Source: Chryseobacterium koreense CCUG 49689
Lineage (GTDB): Bacteria > Bacteroidota > Bacteroidia > Flavobacteriales > Weeksellaceae
DNA length: 64,000 nt
Assembly: GCF_001045435.1 (NCBI RefSeq)
Contig: NZ_LFNG01000001.1
Span: 124,001-188,000, forward strand
Direction: 5' to 3'
Both the position numbers and the translations under genes were made by a program. The notes under the pieces were generated by a model. It saw nothing but the letters and a program-made list of their open reading frames with translations. It did no database searches and was not told where the DNA came from. This document shows positions 41,182 to 49,798 of this stretch, one piece after another. Position 1 is the stretch's first letter. Each line of letters starts with the position of its first letter.

Positions 41182-41691
41182 ATGAGCGAAACAATTGCTT
41201 TTAAGCCAGAAACTTTAGAAAAAGTTCATGCGATTATTAAGAGATATCCTGAAGGGAAACAAAAATCCGCTTTGATTCCGGTGCTGCATTTAGCACAAAA
41301 AGAATTTGGCGGTTGGCTGGATGTTCCGGTGATGGATTATGTGGCAGAAGTGTTGAGCATCAAACCAATCGAGGTATATGAAGTTGCCACTTTTTATACC
41401 ATGTTCAATATGCAGCCGGTTGGAAAATATGTTTTGGAGGTTTGCAGAACTGGACCTTGCTTGACAAGAGGAAGCGAAAAAATCCTGGACCACATCCGAA
41501 CAAAATTGAATATCAAAGATGGTGAAACCACTGCCGACGGACTTTTTACATTGAAACCAGCAGAATGTCTAGGAGCTTGCGGATATGCGCCGATGTTGCA
41601 ATTAGGAAAATTCTACCACGAAAATCTAACCACAGAAAAAGTGGATGAAATCCTTGAACTCTGCAGACAAGGAGCAATGAAGCTGGACTAA
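41182..41691 (+). CDS. nuoE: NADH-quinone oxidoreductase subunit E
   Basis: A 169-residue thioredoxin-fold subunit of the NADH-oxidising module carrying a 2Fe-2S cluster (24-kDa family). Its cysteines are in VCRTGPCLTRG and AECLGACGYAP. The ATG at 41182 (MSETIAFKPETLEKVHAII) is preferred; an in-frame start at 41161 lies in the second hairpin of the gap. nuoF follows 71 bp later. Confidence 0.97.
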   Translation: MSETIAFKPETLEKVHAIIKRYPEGKQKSALIPVLHLAQKEFGGWLDVPVMDYVAEVLSIKPIEVYEVATFYTMFNMQPVGKYVLEVCRTGPCLTRGSEKILDHIRTKLNIKDGETTADGLFTLKPAECLGACGYAPMLQLGKFYHENLTTEKVDEILELCRQGAMKLD

Positions 41692-41762
41692 ACAGATTTG
41701 AATCAAAATTAGATAATAAAAAGCAAGAAGCTCGCGAGCCAATTGCCATAAGCATAATTAAA

Positions 41763-43118
41763 ATGAGTAAAAAACTTTTACTTAAAGACGCACACATAGA
41801 GGGAATCCGATATTTCGACGTTTACCGCAAACAAGGCGGTTATGAAGCGGTAGAAAAAGCACTGAAAATGACGCCGGAAGCGGTGGTGGAAGAAGTGAAA
41901 ACTTCCGGACTTCGCGGTCGTGGCGGTGCAGGTTTCCCCACGGGAATGAAATGGAGTTTCCTCGCAAAACCCGAAGGAGTTCCCCGCTATTTGGTGGTAA
42001 ACGCCGATGAATCGGAACCGGGAACCTTCAAAGACCGGTATTTGATGGAATTCATTCCTCACCTTTTGATAGAAGGAATGATTATTTCCTCTTTTGCATT
42101 GGGTGCAAATACATCCTACATCTACATTCGTGGTGAATATTCATGGATTCCCGATATTTTGGAAGAAGCCATTGATGAAGCCAAAAAGAACGGATTCCTA
42201 GGAAAAAATATTCTTGGAACCGGATATGACCTGGAAATCTATGTTCAGAGAGGAGCCGGCGCATACATTTGTGGGGAAGAAACTGCCCTTCTAGAATCCC
42301 TGGAAGGAAAAAGAGGAAACCCAAGGCTAAAACCGCCGTTCCCTGCTGTGAAAGGTCTTTGGGCTTGTCCGACTGTGGTCAACAACGTGGAAACGATTGC
42401 CGCCGTGGTTCCGATTATCAATATTACCGGAGCTGAATATGCCAAAATTGGTGTTGGTAGATCTACCGGAACCAAACTCATTTCTGCCTGTGGAAACATC
42501 AACAAACCAGGCGTTTACGAAATAGACATGACCATTACCGTGGAAGAATTTATCTATTCCGATGAGTACTGCGGTGGAATTCCGAATGGCAAAAAACTGA
42601 AGGCCTGCATTCCGGGAGGTAGTTCTGTGCCTATACTTCCTGCAAATCTACTGTTGAAAACCATCAACGGAGAACCAAGATATATGAATTACGAATCTCT
42701 TGCAGACGGCGGTTTCGCAACTGGAACAATGATGGGTTCTGGCGGATTCGAGGTACTGGATGAAGACCAATGCATCGTGGAACATACGATGACTTTGTCA
42801 AGATTCTATGCGCATGAAAGTTGCGGGCAATGTACGCCGTGTCGTGAAGGAACGCCGTGGATGTACAAGATTTTAAAGAAAATTGAAAGTGGAGAAGGAA
42901 CTTCTGCCGATATTGATTTGCTATGGGATGTGCAAAGAAAAATTGAAGGAAATACGATTTGTCCACTCGGTGATGCAGCAGCTTGGCCGGTTGCAGCAGC
43001 AATCAGACATTTCCGTGATGAGTTTGAATGGCACATCAACAATCCCGAGTGCCTAACCAGAAATTACGGATTGGCCAATTATGCAGACCCCATTCCGGTG
43101 GCTGCAAAAACAGAATAA
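41763..43118 (+). CDS. nuoF: NADH-quinone oxidoreductase subunit F
   Basis: A 451-residue flavoprotein subunit (51-kDa family) that binds NADH and FMN and passes electrons to a 4Fe-4S cluster. It has the glycine-rich GLRGRGGAGFPTGMKW loop, and GAGAYICGEETALLESLEG for FMN/NADH binding. The cluster N3 ligands are Cys354, Cys357 and Cys360 in CGQCTPC, and Cys400 in CPLGDA. All are intact. It is followed not by nuoG but by an inserted outer-membrane-like gene. Confidence 0.98.
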   Translation: MSKKLLLKDAHIEGIRYFDVYRKQGGYEAVEKALKMTPEAVVEEVKTSGLRGRGGAGFPTGMKWSFLAKPEGVPRYLVVNADESEPGTFKDRYLMEFIPHLLIEGMIISSFALGANTSYIYIRGEYSWIPDILEEAIDEAKKNGFLGKNILGTGYDLEIYVQRGAGAYICGEETALLESLEGKRGNPRLKPPFPAVKGLWACPTVVNNVETIAAVVPIINITGAEYAKIGVGRSTGTKLISACGNINKPGVYEIDMTITVEEFIYSDEYCGGIPNGKKLKACIPGGSSVPILPANLLLKTINGEPRYMNYESLADGGFATGTMMGSGGFEVLDEDQCIVEHTMTLSRFYAHESCGQCTPCREGTPWMYKILKKIESGEGTSADIDLLWDVQRKIEGNTICPLGDAAAWPVAAAIRHFRDEFEWHINNPECLTRNYGLANYADPIPVAAKTE

Positions 43119-43166
43119 TTGCGGAATATAAAGAAACAGAGCCTGGGAGTTCAACTCTAAAGATAT

Positions 43167-44015
43167 ATGAAGAAAATTTTCGCGGTTTCGATGTTGTTTG
43201 GAGGATTATATTCCTCATTCGCACAAAACGAAAACTCAGTAAAACCTGAGCAATACAAGGAAGTAAAGAGTCCATTGACCAAAAAAGGACAGATGTTTGT
43301 CTTTTATGGCTGGAACAGAGGAGCGTTCACCAATTCAGATATACATTTTTCGGGAAATGGGTATGATTTCCAGCTACAGAGCGTGGTTGCACATGATCGC
43401 CCCACGAAGTTCGGCTTGGTATATTTTGATCCGGCGTGGTTTACCGTAACACAGTACAATTTCAGATTGGGCTATTTCATCAAGGATAATTTGGCTATTG
43501 TTCTTGGAATTGACCACATGAAATATGTGATGGATCAAAACCAAACCGTGAAATTTTCAGGAAATATTTCGGATCCGGTTTATGCAGGAATGGTTCAAAA
43601 CGGACAGGTCAATTTGGCGGATGAAAAATTCCTTACTTTTGAACATACAGACGGTCTGAATTATGAAAATATAGGTATTGAAAAATACCGGTCCATTTCC
43701 AATAACAAAAATATCGACATAATATGGAGTTATGGTGGCGGATTAGGAATCATGTTTCCAAAAAGTAATGTGAAACTTTTCGGAAACGAAAGAAGCGACC
43801 GTTTCCACGTTGCAGGATTTGGAGCAGATTTAAGAACCAGCATTAATGCGGTATTCTGGAAGCATTTTCTGGCAAGAGTAGAAGTAAAGGCAGGTTATAT
43901 CAATATGCCGGATATCAAAACCACGCTGAACAATAAACCCGACAAAGCAAGTCAGGATTTCATGTTCGGACAAATTATGGGAGGTATTGGATATACCTTT
44001 AACACAAAGAAATAA
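43167..44015 (+). CDS. Outer-membrane beta-barrel-like protein inserted between nuoF and nuoG
   Basis: A 282-residue exported protein with a signal peptide (MKKIFAVSMLFGGLYSSFAQ, residues 1-20) and an alternating aromatic/glycine strand pattern typical of small outer-membrane barrels (GQMFVFYGWNRGAF, FRLGYFIKDNLAIVLGID, RVEVKAGYINM). The last residues are IMGGIGYTFNTKK. It has no cofactor motif and no obvious link to complex I. It shares the strand and spacing of the operon (48 and 36 bp gaps, no terminator), so it is probably co-transcribed. I do not know its function or family name. Confidence 0.78.
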   Translation: MKKIFAVSMLFGGLYSSFAQNENSVKPEQYKEVKSPLTKKGQMFVFYGWNRGAFTNSDIHFSGNGYDFQLQSVVAHDRPTKFGLVYFDPAWFTVTQYNFRLGYFIKDNLAIVLGIDHMKYVMDQNQTVKFSGNISDPVYAGMVQNGQVNLADEKFLTFEHTDGLNYENIGIEKYRSISNNKNIDIIWSYGGGLGIMFPKSNVKLFGNERSDRFHVAGFGADLRTSINAVFWKHFLARVEVKAGYINMPDIKTTLNNKPDKASQDFMFGQIMGGIGYTFNTKK

Positions 44016-44051
44016 TTTAAGCAATAAGCCATAAGCTAAAAGCTAAGAGAT

Positions 44052-45089
44052 ATGAGCGAAGAAGTTAAAAAATTCAAAGTAACAATAGACGGACAGACCA
44101 CCGAAGTGGATCCTGGAACTTCCATATTGGAGGCAGCTCGACAAATCGGCGGAAAATCTGTTCCACCTGCAATGTGCTATTACAAACCCCTGGAAGGAAG
44201 CGGCGGAAGATGCCGAACCTGCTTGGTGGAAGTTTCAAAAGGTTCTGAAGCAGATCCGCGACCCATGCCAAAACTGGTGGCAAGTTGCCGAACCACTGTG
44301 ATGGATGGAATGGAAATAAAAAACAGCACTTCCGAAAGAGTTCTGGACGCCCGCGAAGGAGTCACCGAATTCTTGCTGATCAACCACCCACTCGATTGCC
44401 CGGTTTGCGATCAGGCAGGAGAATGCCATTTGCAGGATTTGGGCTATGTTCACGGTCTGGAAGAAACCAGAACTGAGTTCACCAGAAGAACCTTCGAACC
44501 GGAAGATATCGGCCCATACATCAAATTGAATATGAACCGATGCATTCTCTGTGCGAGATGTGTTTTGGCAGCCAACCAATTGACTGAAGAAAGAGAACAT
44601 GGAATTTTGTTCAGAGGAGACCATGCGGAGATTTCTACTTATTTAAATAAAGCACTGGAAAACGATTTCATCGGAAACGTGATTGATGTTTGTCCGGTTG
44701 GTGCTTTGACTGACAGAACTTCGCGCTTCGCCAGCAGAGTTTGGTTCACCAAACCCATGAACGCACATTGCGAATGCGATAAATGTTCCGGAAAAGCAGT
44801 TCTTTGGATGAAAGGCGAGGAAATAATCCGTGTCACCGCAAGAAAAGACCAGTTCGACGAAGTACAGGATTGGATCTGCAATGACTGCCGTTTCCACAAA
44901 AAAGACTTGAAACTATGGACTGTGGAAGGTCCAAGACATATCGACCGACATTCAGTGATTTCACTGAACCACTACGAAAAACCGGAAAACATGATCTCTA
45001 TGCTCAACAATCCGGATGCGAAAGAACTAAGTCCCAAAGACGAGGAGAAATCACGAAAAGGAATCGACGAAAATTTTTTATTGATGTAA
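44052..45089 (+). CDS. nuoG: NADH-quinone oxidoreductase subunit G, short form
   Basis: A 345-residue iron-sulfur subunit, about one third the length of the E. coli protein. 2Fe-2S ligands: Cys42, Cys54, Cys57 and Cys79. The His-Cys 4Fe-4S cluster uses His112, Cys116, Cys119 and Cys125. A further 4Fe-4S cluster uses Cys164, Cys167, Cys170 and Cys214. Additional cysteines at 240, 242, 245, 276 and 279 resemble the N7-type site of the molybdopterin-like region. The large C-terminal molybdopterin-oxidoreductase domain is absent, as in other Bacteroidetes. It is the third subunit of the NADH module. Confidence 0.95.
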   Translation: MSEEVKKFKVTIDGQTTEVDPGTSILEAARQIGGKSVPPAMCYYKPLEGSGGRCRTCLVEVSKGSEADPRPMPKLVASCRTTVMDGMEIKNSTSERVLDAREGVTEFLLINHPLDCPVCDQAGECHLQDLGYVHGLEETRTEFTRRTFEPEDIGPYIKLNMNRCILCARCVLAANQLTEEREHGILFRGDHAEISTYLNKALENDFIGNVIDVCPVGALTDRTSRFASRVWFTKPMNAHCECDKCSGKAVLWMKGEEIIRVTARKDQFDEVQDWICNDCRFHKKDLKLWTVEGPRHIDRHSVISLNHYEKPENMISMLNNPDAKELSPKDEEKSRKGIDENFLLM

Positions 45090-45119
45090 TGACCGACTGA
45101 AAAGTCAATTTTTAAAATA

Positions 45120-46193
45120 ATGGAATTAATCACTTTTAAGATCATACTGGTTCTCGCGCTATTTTTATTGGCACTCACAGTTGCCGCATATTCCACGTGG
45201 GCAGAAAGAAAAGTTGCAGCAATTATGCAAGACAGAATCGGGCCGAACAGATCCGGACCATTCGGGATTTTGCAACCGCTTGCAGATGGTGGTAAATTTT
45301 TCTTTAAAGAAGACTTTACTCCTGCACAGGCGGAAAAATTCCTTTTCGTGATAGGACCTTCATTGGTAATGTTCATTTCGCTGATCACCGGTGCGGTAAT
45401 TCCTTGGGGAAAAACCCTTAATATTGGCGGAACCTCTTTTGATTTGCAGGTTGCGAATATTGATATCGGCGTTTTGTTCCTCATTGGAATGGTGTCCATA
45501 GGTGTTTATGGAATTTTGCTCGGAGGTTGGGCTTCCAATAACAAGTTTTCCCTCATTGGTGCGATCCGTGCGAGTTCGCAGATGATTTCCTATGAATTGG
45601 CGATGGGATTGTCTTTGTTGGCGATCATCATGATGGCGGGATCACTTGATCTGAAAATCATTGTGGAACAGCAGACTCACGGAAAAATCTGGGGAATTAT
45701 CCCGGAAGTTTCGGGACTGAACTGGAATATTTTTTATCAGCCTTTGGCTTTTATCATCTTTTTTGTGGCGGCTTTGGCGGAAACCAACCGTGCACCTTTT
45801 GATTTGCCAGAATGTGAAAACGAGTTGGTAAACGGTTACCACACCGAATATTCCTCCATGAAATTGGGACTTTATATGTTCGGGGAATATGTGAACATGT
45901 TTATTTCCAGTGCGTTGATTACGGTGCTGTTTTTCGGGGGGTATAATTTCCCGGGAATTGACTGGGTAACCGAGAATTGGGGAGAAAATGCTGCAGGAAT
46001 CTTGACTATCGTGTCTTTCCTGACGAAGACTTTCTTTGGAATTTTTGTGTTCATGTGGATAAGATGGACATTGCCAAGATTTAGATATGACCAGTTGATG
46101 CATTTGGGCTGGAAGAAGTTGCTTCCTTTTGCATTGCTGAATTTGATGTTGACGGCAGCAATCATTTTGGCTTATAATCATTTTGTGGCTTAA
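45120..46193 (+). CDS. nuoH: NADH-quinone oxidoreductase subunit H
   Basis: A 357-residue inner-membrane subunit that joins the membrane arm to the quinone site. Conserved loops are WAERKVAAIMQDRIGPNRSG (loop 1), and FDLPECENELVNGYHTEYSS with its charged glutamates. LGLYMFGEYVNMF and RWTLPRFRYDQLM follow. About eight hydrophobic helices are visible. It is followed by a 297-bp gap containing two repeat elements. Confidence 0.98.
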   Translation: MELITFKIILVLALFLLALTVAAYSTWAERKVAAIMQDRIGPNRSGPFGILQPLADGGKFFFKEDFTPAQAEKFLFVIGPSLVMFISLITGAVIPWGKTLNIGGTSFDLQVANIDIGVLFLIGMVSIGVYGILLGGWASNNKFSLIGAIRASSQMISYELAMGLSLLAIIMMAGSLDLKIIVEQQTHGKIWGIIPEVSGLNWNIFYQPLAFIIFFVAALAETNRAPFDLPECENELVNGYHTEYSSMKLGLYMFGEYVNMFISSALITVLFFGGYNFPGIDWVTENWGENAAGILTIVSFLTKTFFGIFVFMWIRWTLPRFRYDQLMHLGWKKLLPFALLNLMLTAAIILAYNHFVA

Positions 46194-46199
46194 AGGCTT

Positions 46200-46232
46200 G
46201 TTTGAGGCCTGTCTGCCGACAGGTAGATTTGA
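46200..46232 (-). repeat. 33-bp intergenic repeat, copy 2
   Basis: Inverted relative to copies 1 and 3. The plus strand reads TTTGAGGCCTGTCTGCCGAC, then AGGTAGATTTGA, with a nearly palindromic CTGTCTGCCGACAG core. It lies 6 bp after the nuoH stop. Confidence 0.7.
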
Positions 46233-46333
46233 AGTTTAGAGTTTGAGGTTTGCCATCGATAGTTTAATAAGTGACCAGTTGGTAAAAAAGCAATTTATCA
46301 GATGTCACGAAAAAATAACCTTCGAAAGGAAAA

Positions 46334-46460
46334 ACGACAGTACTTGATAGCCCCGATTGTAGCGTAAATCCCGCAGTAGCGTGGGGATTGGTGATGGACG
46401 AGGAATTGCAGCGGAAAGCGGGACCGGACTTGAAAAGAAGCAACCCGTGTGTTGCTCCTA
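46334..46460 (+). repeat. 127-bp intergenic repeat, copy 2 (possible structured RNA)
   Basis: It shares its constant segments with 1407-1534: ACGACAG, TTGATAGCCCCGATTGTAGC, GCGGAAAGCGGGACCGG and the terminal TTGCTCCTA. The internal hairpin is GC-rich here: AATCCCGC (about 46366-46373) pairs with GC..GGGGATT (about 46378-46388). The copy ends about 30 nt before the nuoI ATG and is in the same direction as the operon. It may be an RNA element or a mobile repeat. Confidence 0.75.
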
Positions 46461-46490
46461 ATAAATAAGAATTAAAATATATTTCTGAAA

Positions 46491-47063
46491 ATGAAATTAA
46501 CAGATAGATCAAAAGTGGTTTCCAACAAGAAGATGACGTTTGGTGAGCGGCTCTATATTCCTGCGGTCCTGAAAGGGATGGGAATTACGATGCGGCACGC
46601 GGCGAAATCGGTTTTTGGAGACGGTGTTGCCACGATTCAGTATCCTGAAGAAGTTAGGCCGAGAGTGAAAGTTTGGCGTGGACTCCACGTGTTGAAACGC
46701 GATGATGAGGGCAGGGAAAGATGTACTGCTTGTGGACTTTGTGCGGTGATTTGTCCTGCGGAAGCAATCACGATGACCGCTGCGGAGCGTACCAAAGACG
46801 AAATGGATCTCTACCGGGAAGAAAAATATGCCTCGGTTTACGAAATCAATATGCTGCGATGTATTTTCTGCGGATTGTGTGAGGAAGCTTGCCCGAAATC
46901 TGCGATTTACCTTACAGACAGACTGGTTCCGGTGGAAGAGAACCGCGGTAGTTTTGTGTATGGAAAAGACAAGCTGGTTGAAAAAATTAACGAGCGAATC
47001 GACGTTTCCGAAAGACAAACCGAGTTGCAGAGAGAATCATTGGAAAAAAAATCACTGAAATAG
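46491..47063 (+). CDS. nuoI: NADH-quinone oxidoreductase subunit I
   Basis: A 190-residue ferredoxin-like subunit with two 4Fe-4S clusters. The first uses Cys78, Cys81, Cys84 and Cys88 (CTACGLCAVIC); the second uses Cys124, Cys127, Cys130 and Cys134 (CIFCGLCEEAC). The N-terminal part contains the KGMGITMRHAAKSVF membrane-contact region. It directly precedes nuoJ, whose ATG follows its stop codon immediately. Its leader carries the 127-bp repeat. Confidence 0.98.
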   Translation: MKLTDRSKVVSNKKMTFGERLYIPAVLKGMGITMRHAAKSVFGDGVATIQYPEEVRPRVKVWRGLHVLKRDDEGRERCTACGLCAVICPAEAITMTAAERTKDEMDLYREEKYASVYEINMLRCIFCGLCEEACPKSAIYLTDRLVPVEENRGSFVYGKDKLVEKINERIDVSERQTELQRESLEKKSLK

Positions 47064-47558
47064 ATGGAACAGCTGTTATTTTTCTTTGTCGCATTTTGCG
47101 CGGTGGCAAGTGCCGTTTATTTTGTATTTGCCAGAAATCCTTTGTATGCCATTTTAGGACTGATTGCAACGATGTTTTCGATCTCGGGAATGTATATTTT
47201 GCTGAACGCGCAGTTCCTGGGAATTGTGCAGATCATAGTGTACACCGGTGCAATCATGGTGTTATTCCTTTATATTTTGATGATGCTGAATCTGAAAAAA
47301 GAAGATGAAGCCAAAAAGCAGAACCTGATGAAGTTCATCGGAATTTTTTCTGCGGGCTTGCTTTTGGTAGGAATTCTGGGAGCCTTCAGAGGACTTAAAT
47401 TAGGGACTGTCACCGGAAACATAGACGGAAGCGTGGGTCTGACCAAAAACTTGGGAAGATTGTTGTTTAATGAGTATGTTTTGCCTTTCGAATTGGCTTC
47501 ATTGCTTATTTTGGCGGGAATCGTGGGCGCAGTTTTAATCGGTAAAAAAGATTTGTAG
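47064..47558 (+). CDS. nuoJ: NADH-quinone oxidoreductase subunit J
   Basis: A 164-residue membrane subunit with five hydrophobic helices. FFFVAFCAVASAVYFVFARN opens the protein and IVQIIVYTGAIMVLFLYILM is the conserved helix with the pi-bulge region. It starts directly at the nuoI stop and ends 4 bp before nuoK. Confidence 0.96.
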   Translation: MEQLLFFFVAFCAVASAVYFVFARNPLYAILGLIATMFSISGMYILLNAQFLGIVQIIVYTGAIMVLFLYILMMLNLKKEDEAKKQNLMKFIGIFSAGLLLVGILGAFRGLKLGTVTGNIDGSVGLTKNLGRLLFNEYVLPFELASLLILAGIVGAVLIGKKDL

Positions 47559-47562
47559 AATT

Positions 47563-47892
47563 ATGGGAGAAGTTAGTTCATTTATACAGACTGTTCCGCT
47601 GGAATATTTCCTTATTCTGTGTTCGGTTCTTTTCAGTTTGGGAGTTTTGGGAGTTTTGATCAGAAAAAACGCCATCATCATTTTAGGTTGTGTGGAATTG
47701 ATGCTGAATTCTGTTAACCTTTTGCTAGCAGCTTTTTCAAGCTACAAAGGCGACGGGAACGGACAGATTCTGGTCTTCTTCATCATGGTTGTGGCAGCCG
47801 CGGAAGTGGCGGTGGGATTGGCAATCATCGCGATGATGTACCGAAACACCAAGTCAGTGGATGTGAGTATTTTTAATAAATTAAGAGGATAA
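47563..47892 (+). CDS. nuoK: NADH-quinone oxidoreductase subunit K
   Basis: A 109-residue membrane subunit with three helices. The conserved buried glutamates are in GCVELMLNSVNLLLAAF and VAAAEVAVGLAIIAMMYRN, both central to proton transfer. The length is normal. The gap to nuoL is 7 bp. Confidence 0.97.
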   Translation: MGEVSSFIQTVPLEYFLILCSVLFSLGVLGVLIRKNAIIILGCVELMLNSVNLLLAAFSSYKGDGNGQILVFFIMVVAAAEVAVGLAIIAMMYRNTKSVDVSIFNKLRG

Positions 47893-47899
47893 ATAACGG

Positions 47900-49795
47900 A
47901 TGGAAAATTTAGTTTACGCAATTATACTTTTGCCATTGCTGGGATTTTTGTTCAGCGGATTGTTGGGGAAAAAACTCCCGAAAACAGTTGTTGGGGCAGT
48001 TTCTACTTTGGTGGTGTTTGTATCTTTCTGTCTTTCTTTAAGTATCTTCTTAAAGTTTGATGCAGCTACTCCACCGAAAATCATTCGTCTTTTTGAATGG
48101 TTCCGGTTCAATGGAGTTCAGGTGAATTTTGGATTTCATATTGACCAACTTTCACTCATGATGATGTTGATCATCACCGGAATCGGTGCGTTGATCCACC
48201 TCTACTCTATTGGTTATATGTGGACAGACAAAGGATTTCACAGGTTTTTCTCTTATCTGAACCTGTTTATTGTCTCCATGCTAATCTTGGTGATGGGAAG
48301 CAATTATCTCATCATGTTCATCGGCTGGGAAGGTGTTGGATTGTGTTCTTACCTGCTGATCGGTTTCTGGTACAAAAACTTGGAATATGGTGCAGCCGGT
48401 AGAAAAGCATTCATCATGAACAGAATTGGTGATCTTGCCTTCATCATCGGGGTTTGTCTGATTGCTTATCACACCAATGCGGTGGATTATCTTTCAGTAG
48501 CTCAGAACTCTTCGAAATTTCAGTTAGACTCACCGATTATCATTTTCATCACTGCCAGTTTATTCATCGGAGCAGTGGGGAAATCGGCCCAGATTCCATT
48601 ATTTACCTGGCTTCCGGATGCAATGGCTGGACCAACTCCGGTTTCTGCATTGATCCACGCCGCTACAATGGTTACTGCGGGAGTTTACCTCTGTGTTCGT
48701 TCCAATTTCCTTTATTCATTGGCACCAACTACGATGGACGGAATCCTCTTCATCGGGCTTCTAACGGCTTTGGTGGCAGCATTTATTGGCTTAAGACAAA
48801 ACGATATCAAAAAAGTTCTCGCCTATTCTACAGTTTCTCAATTAGGTTTTATGTTCGTGGCAGTAGGAGTTGGCGCATATACTGTGGCAATGTTCCATTT
48901 GATGACGCATGCATTTTTCAAAGCCCTTTTATTCCTCGGTTCCGGTTCTGTGATTCATGCAATGAGCGGCGAACAGGACATGAGATTGATGGGTGGTTTA
49001 AAAGATAAAATTAAGATTACCCATATCACTTTCCTTATTGGAACTCTTGCGATTTCAGGATTCCCATTCTTTTCGGGGATGATTTCTAAAGATGAAATTT
49101 TGGCAAGTACTTATGGAAGAAGTCCAATTCTCTGGGTAATTCTCTTCCTTGTCGCGACTTTAACGGCGATTTATATGTTCCGTGCCTATTTCCTTACTTT
49201 CTACGGCGAATTCCGAGGAACTAAAGAACAGGAGAAACACGTTCATGAAAGTCCTTCAAATATGACTTTGCCTCTAATTGTACTTGCAATTTTGTCCGTA
49301 ATCGGCGGATTGATCAACCTTCCGCATTTTATTGGTCACGGAAATTGGGCGAAGTTAGACCATTGGTTGAAGGGAATTTACGTTTATGATGTGGAACTTC
49401 CGGAAGTGGCATTTAATACCGAAATGATACTTTTGACTTTGACCGTGCTCATGTTTTTTACAGTGTGGTTTATCGTAAGAAATATCTACGTGAAAAAAGG
49501 CAAAATGGCACTTGAAGATTCCAAATATACCGGTTGGGAAAGACTTTCAAACAGAAAACTGCTTTTAGACGAATTCTACAACGCCACTTTCGTGAAGTTT
49601 GTGGAAGGACTCGGAATCGGTGGAAATATGTTTGACAAGGGAATTCTCAACAAGTTTGTGGAATTCATCGGCTGGGGAGCTGAAGATTCGGGGCGAGCCG
49701 CGAAGAGAATCCAAAACGGAAATGTGGAAAATTATGTCCTCATCATGTCTTTGGCCATCGGAATTATCTTAATTGTTAACTTTTTATTACAATAA
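47900..49795 (+). CDS. nuoL: NADH-quinone oxidoreductase subunit L
   Basis: A 631-residue antiporter-like proton-pumping subunit at the far end of the membrane arm. It has about 16 helices, FIGWEGVGLCSYLLIGFWY with the key glutamate, GKSAQIPLFTWLPDAMAGPT, and LIHAATMVTAGVYL. The C-terminal section after about residue 520 contains the lateral helix and ends in a membrane anchor. The length is standard. nuoM starts 3 bp after the stop. Confidence 0.98.
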   Translation: MENLVYAIILLPLLGFLFSGLLGKKLPKTVVGAVSTLVVFVSFCLSLSIFLKFDAATPPKIIRLFEWFRFNGVQVNFGFHIDQLSLMMMLIITGIGALIHLYSIGYMWTDKGFHRFFSYLNLFIVSMLILVMGSNYLIMFIGWEGVGLCSYLLIGFWYKNLEYGAAGRKAFIMNRIGDLAFIIGVCLIAYHTNAVDYLSVAQNSSKFQLDSPIIIFITASLFIGAVGKSAQIPLFTWLPDAMAGPTPVSALIHAATMVTAGVYLCVRSNFLYSLAPTTMDGILFIGLLTALVAAFIGLRQNDIKKVLAYSTVSQLGFMFVAVGVGAYTVAMFHLMTHAFFKALLFLGSGSVIHAMSGEQDMRLMGGLKDKIKITHITFLIGTLAISGFPFFSGMISKDEILASTYGRSPILWVILFLVATLTAIYMFRAYFLTFYGEFRGTKEQEKHVHESPSNMTLPLIVLAILSVIGGLINLPHFIGHGNWAKLDHWLKGIYVYDVELPEVAFNTEMILLTLTVLMFFTVWFIVRNIYVKKGKMALEDSKYTGWERLSNRKLLLDEFYNATFVKFVEGLGIGGNMFDKGILNKFVEFIGWGAEDSGRAAKRIQNGNVENYVLIMSLAIGIILIVNFLLQ

Positions 49796-49798
49796 TAA

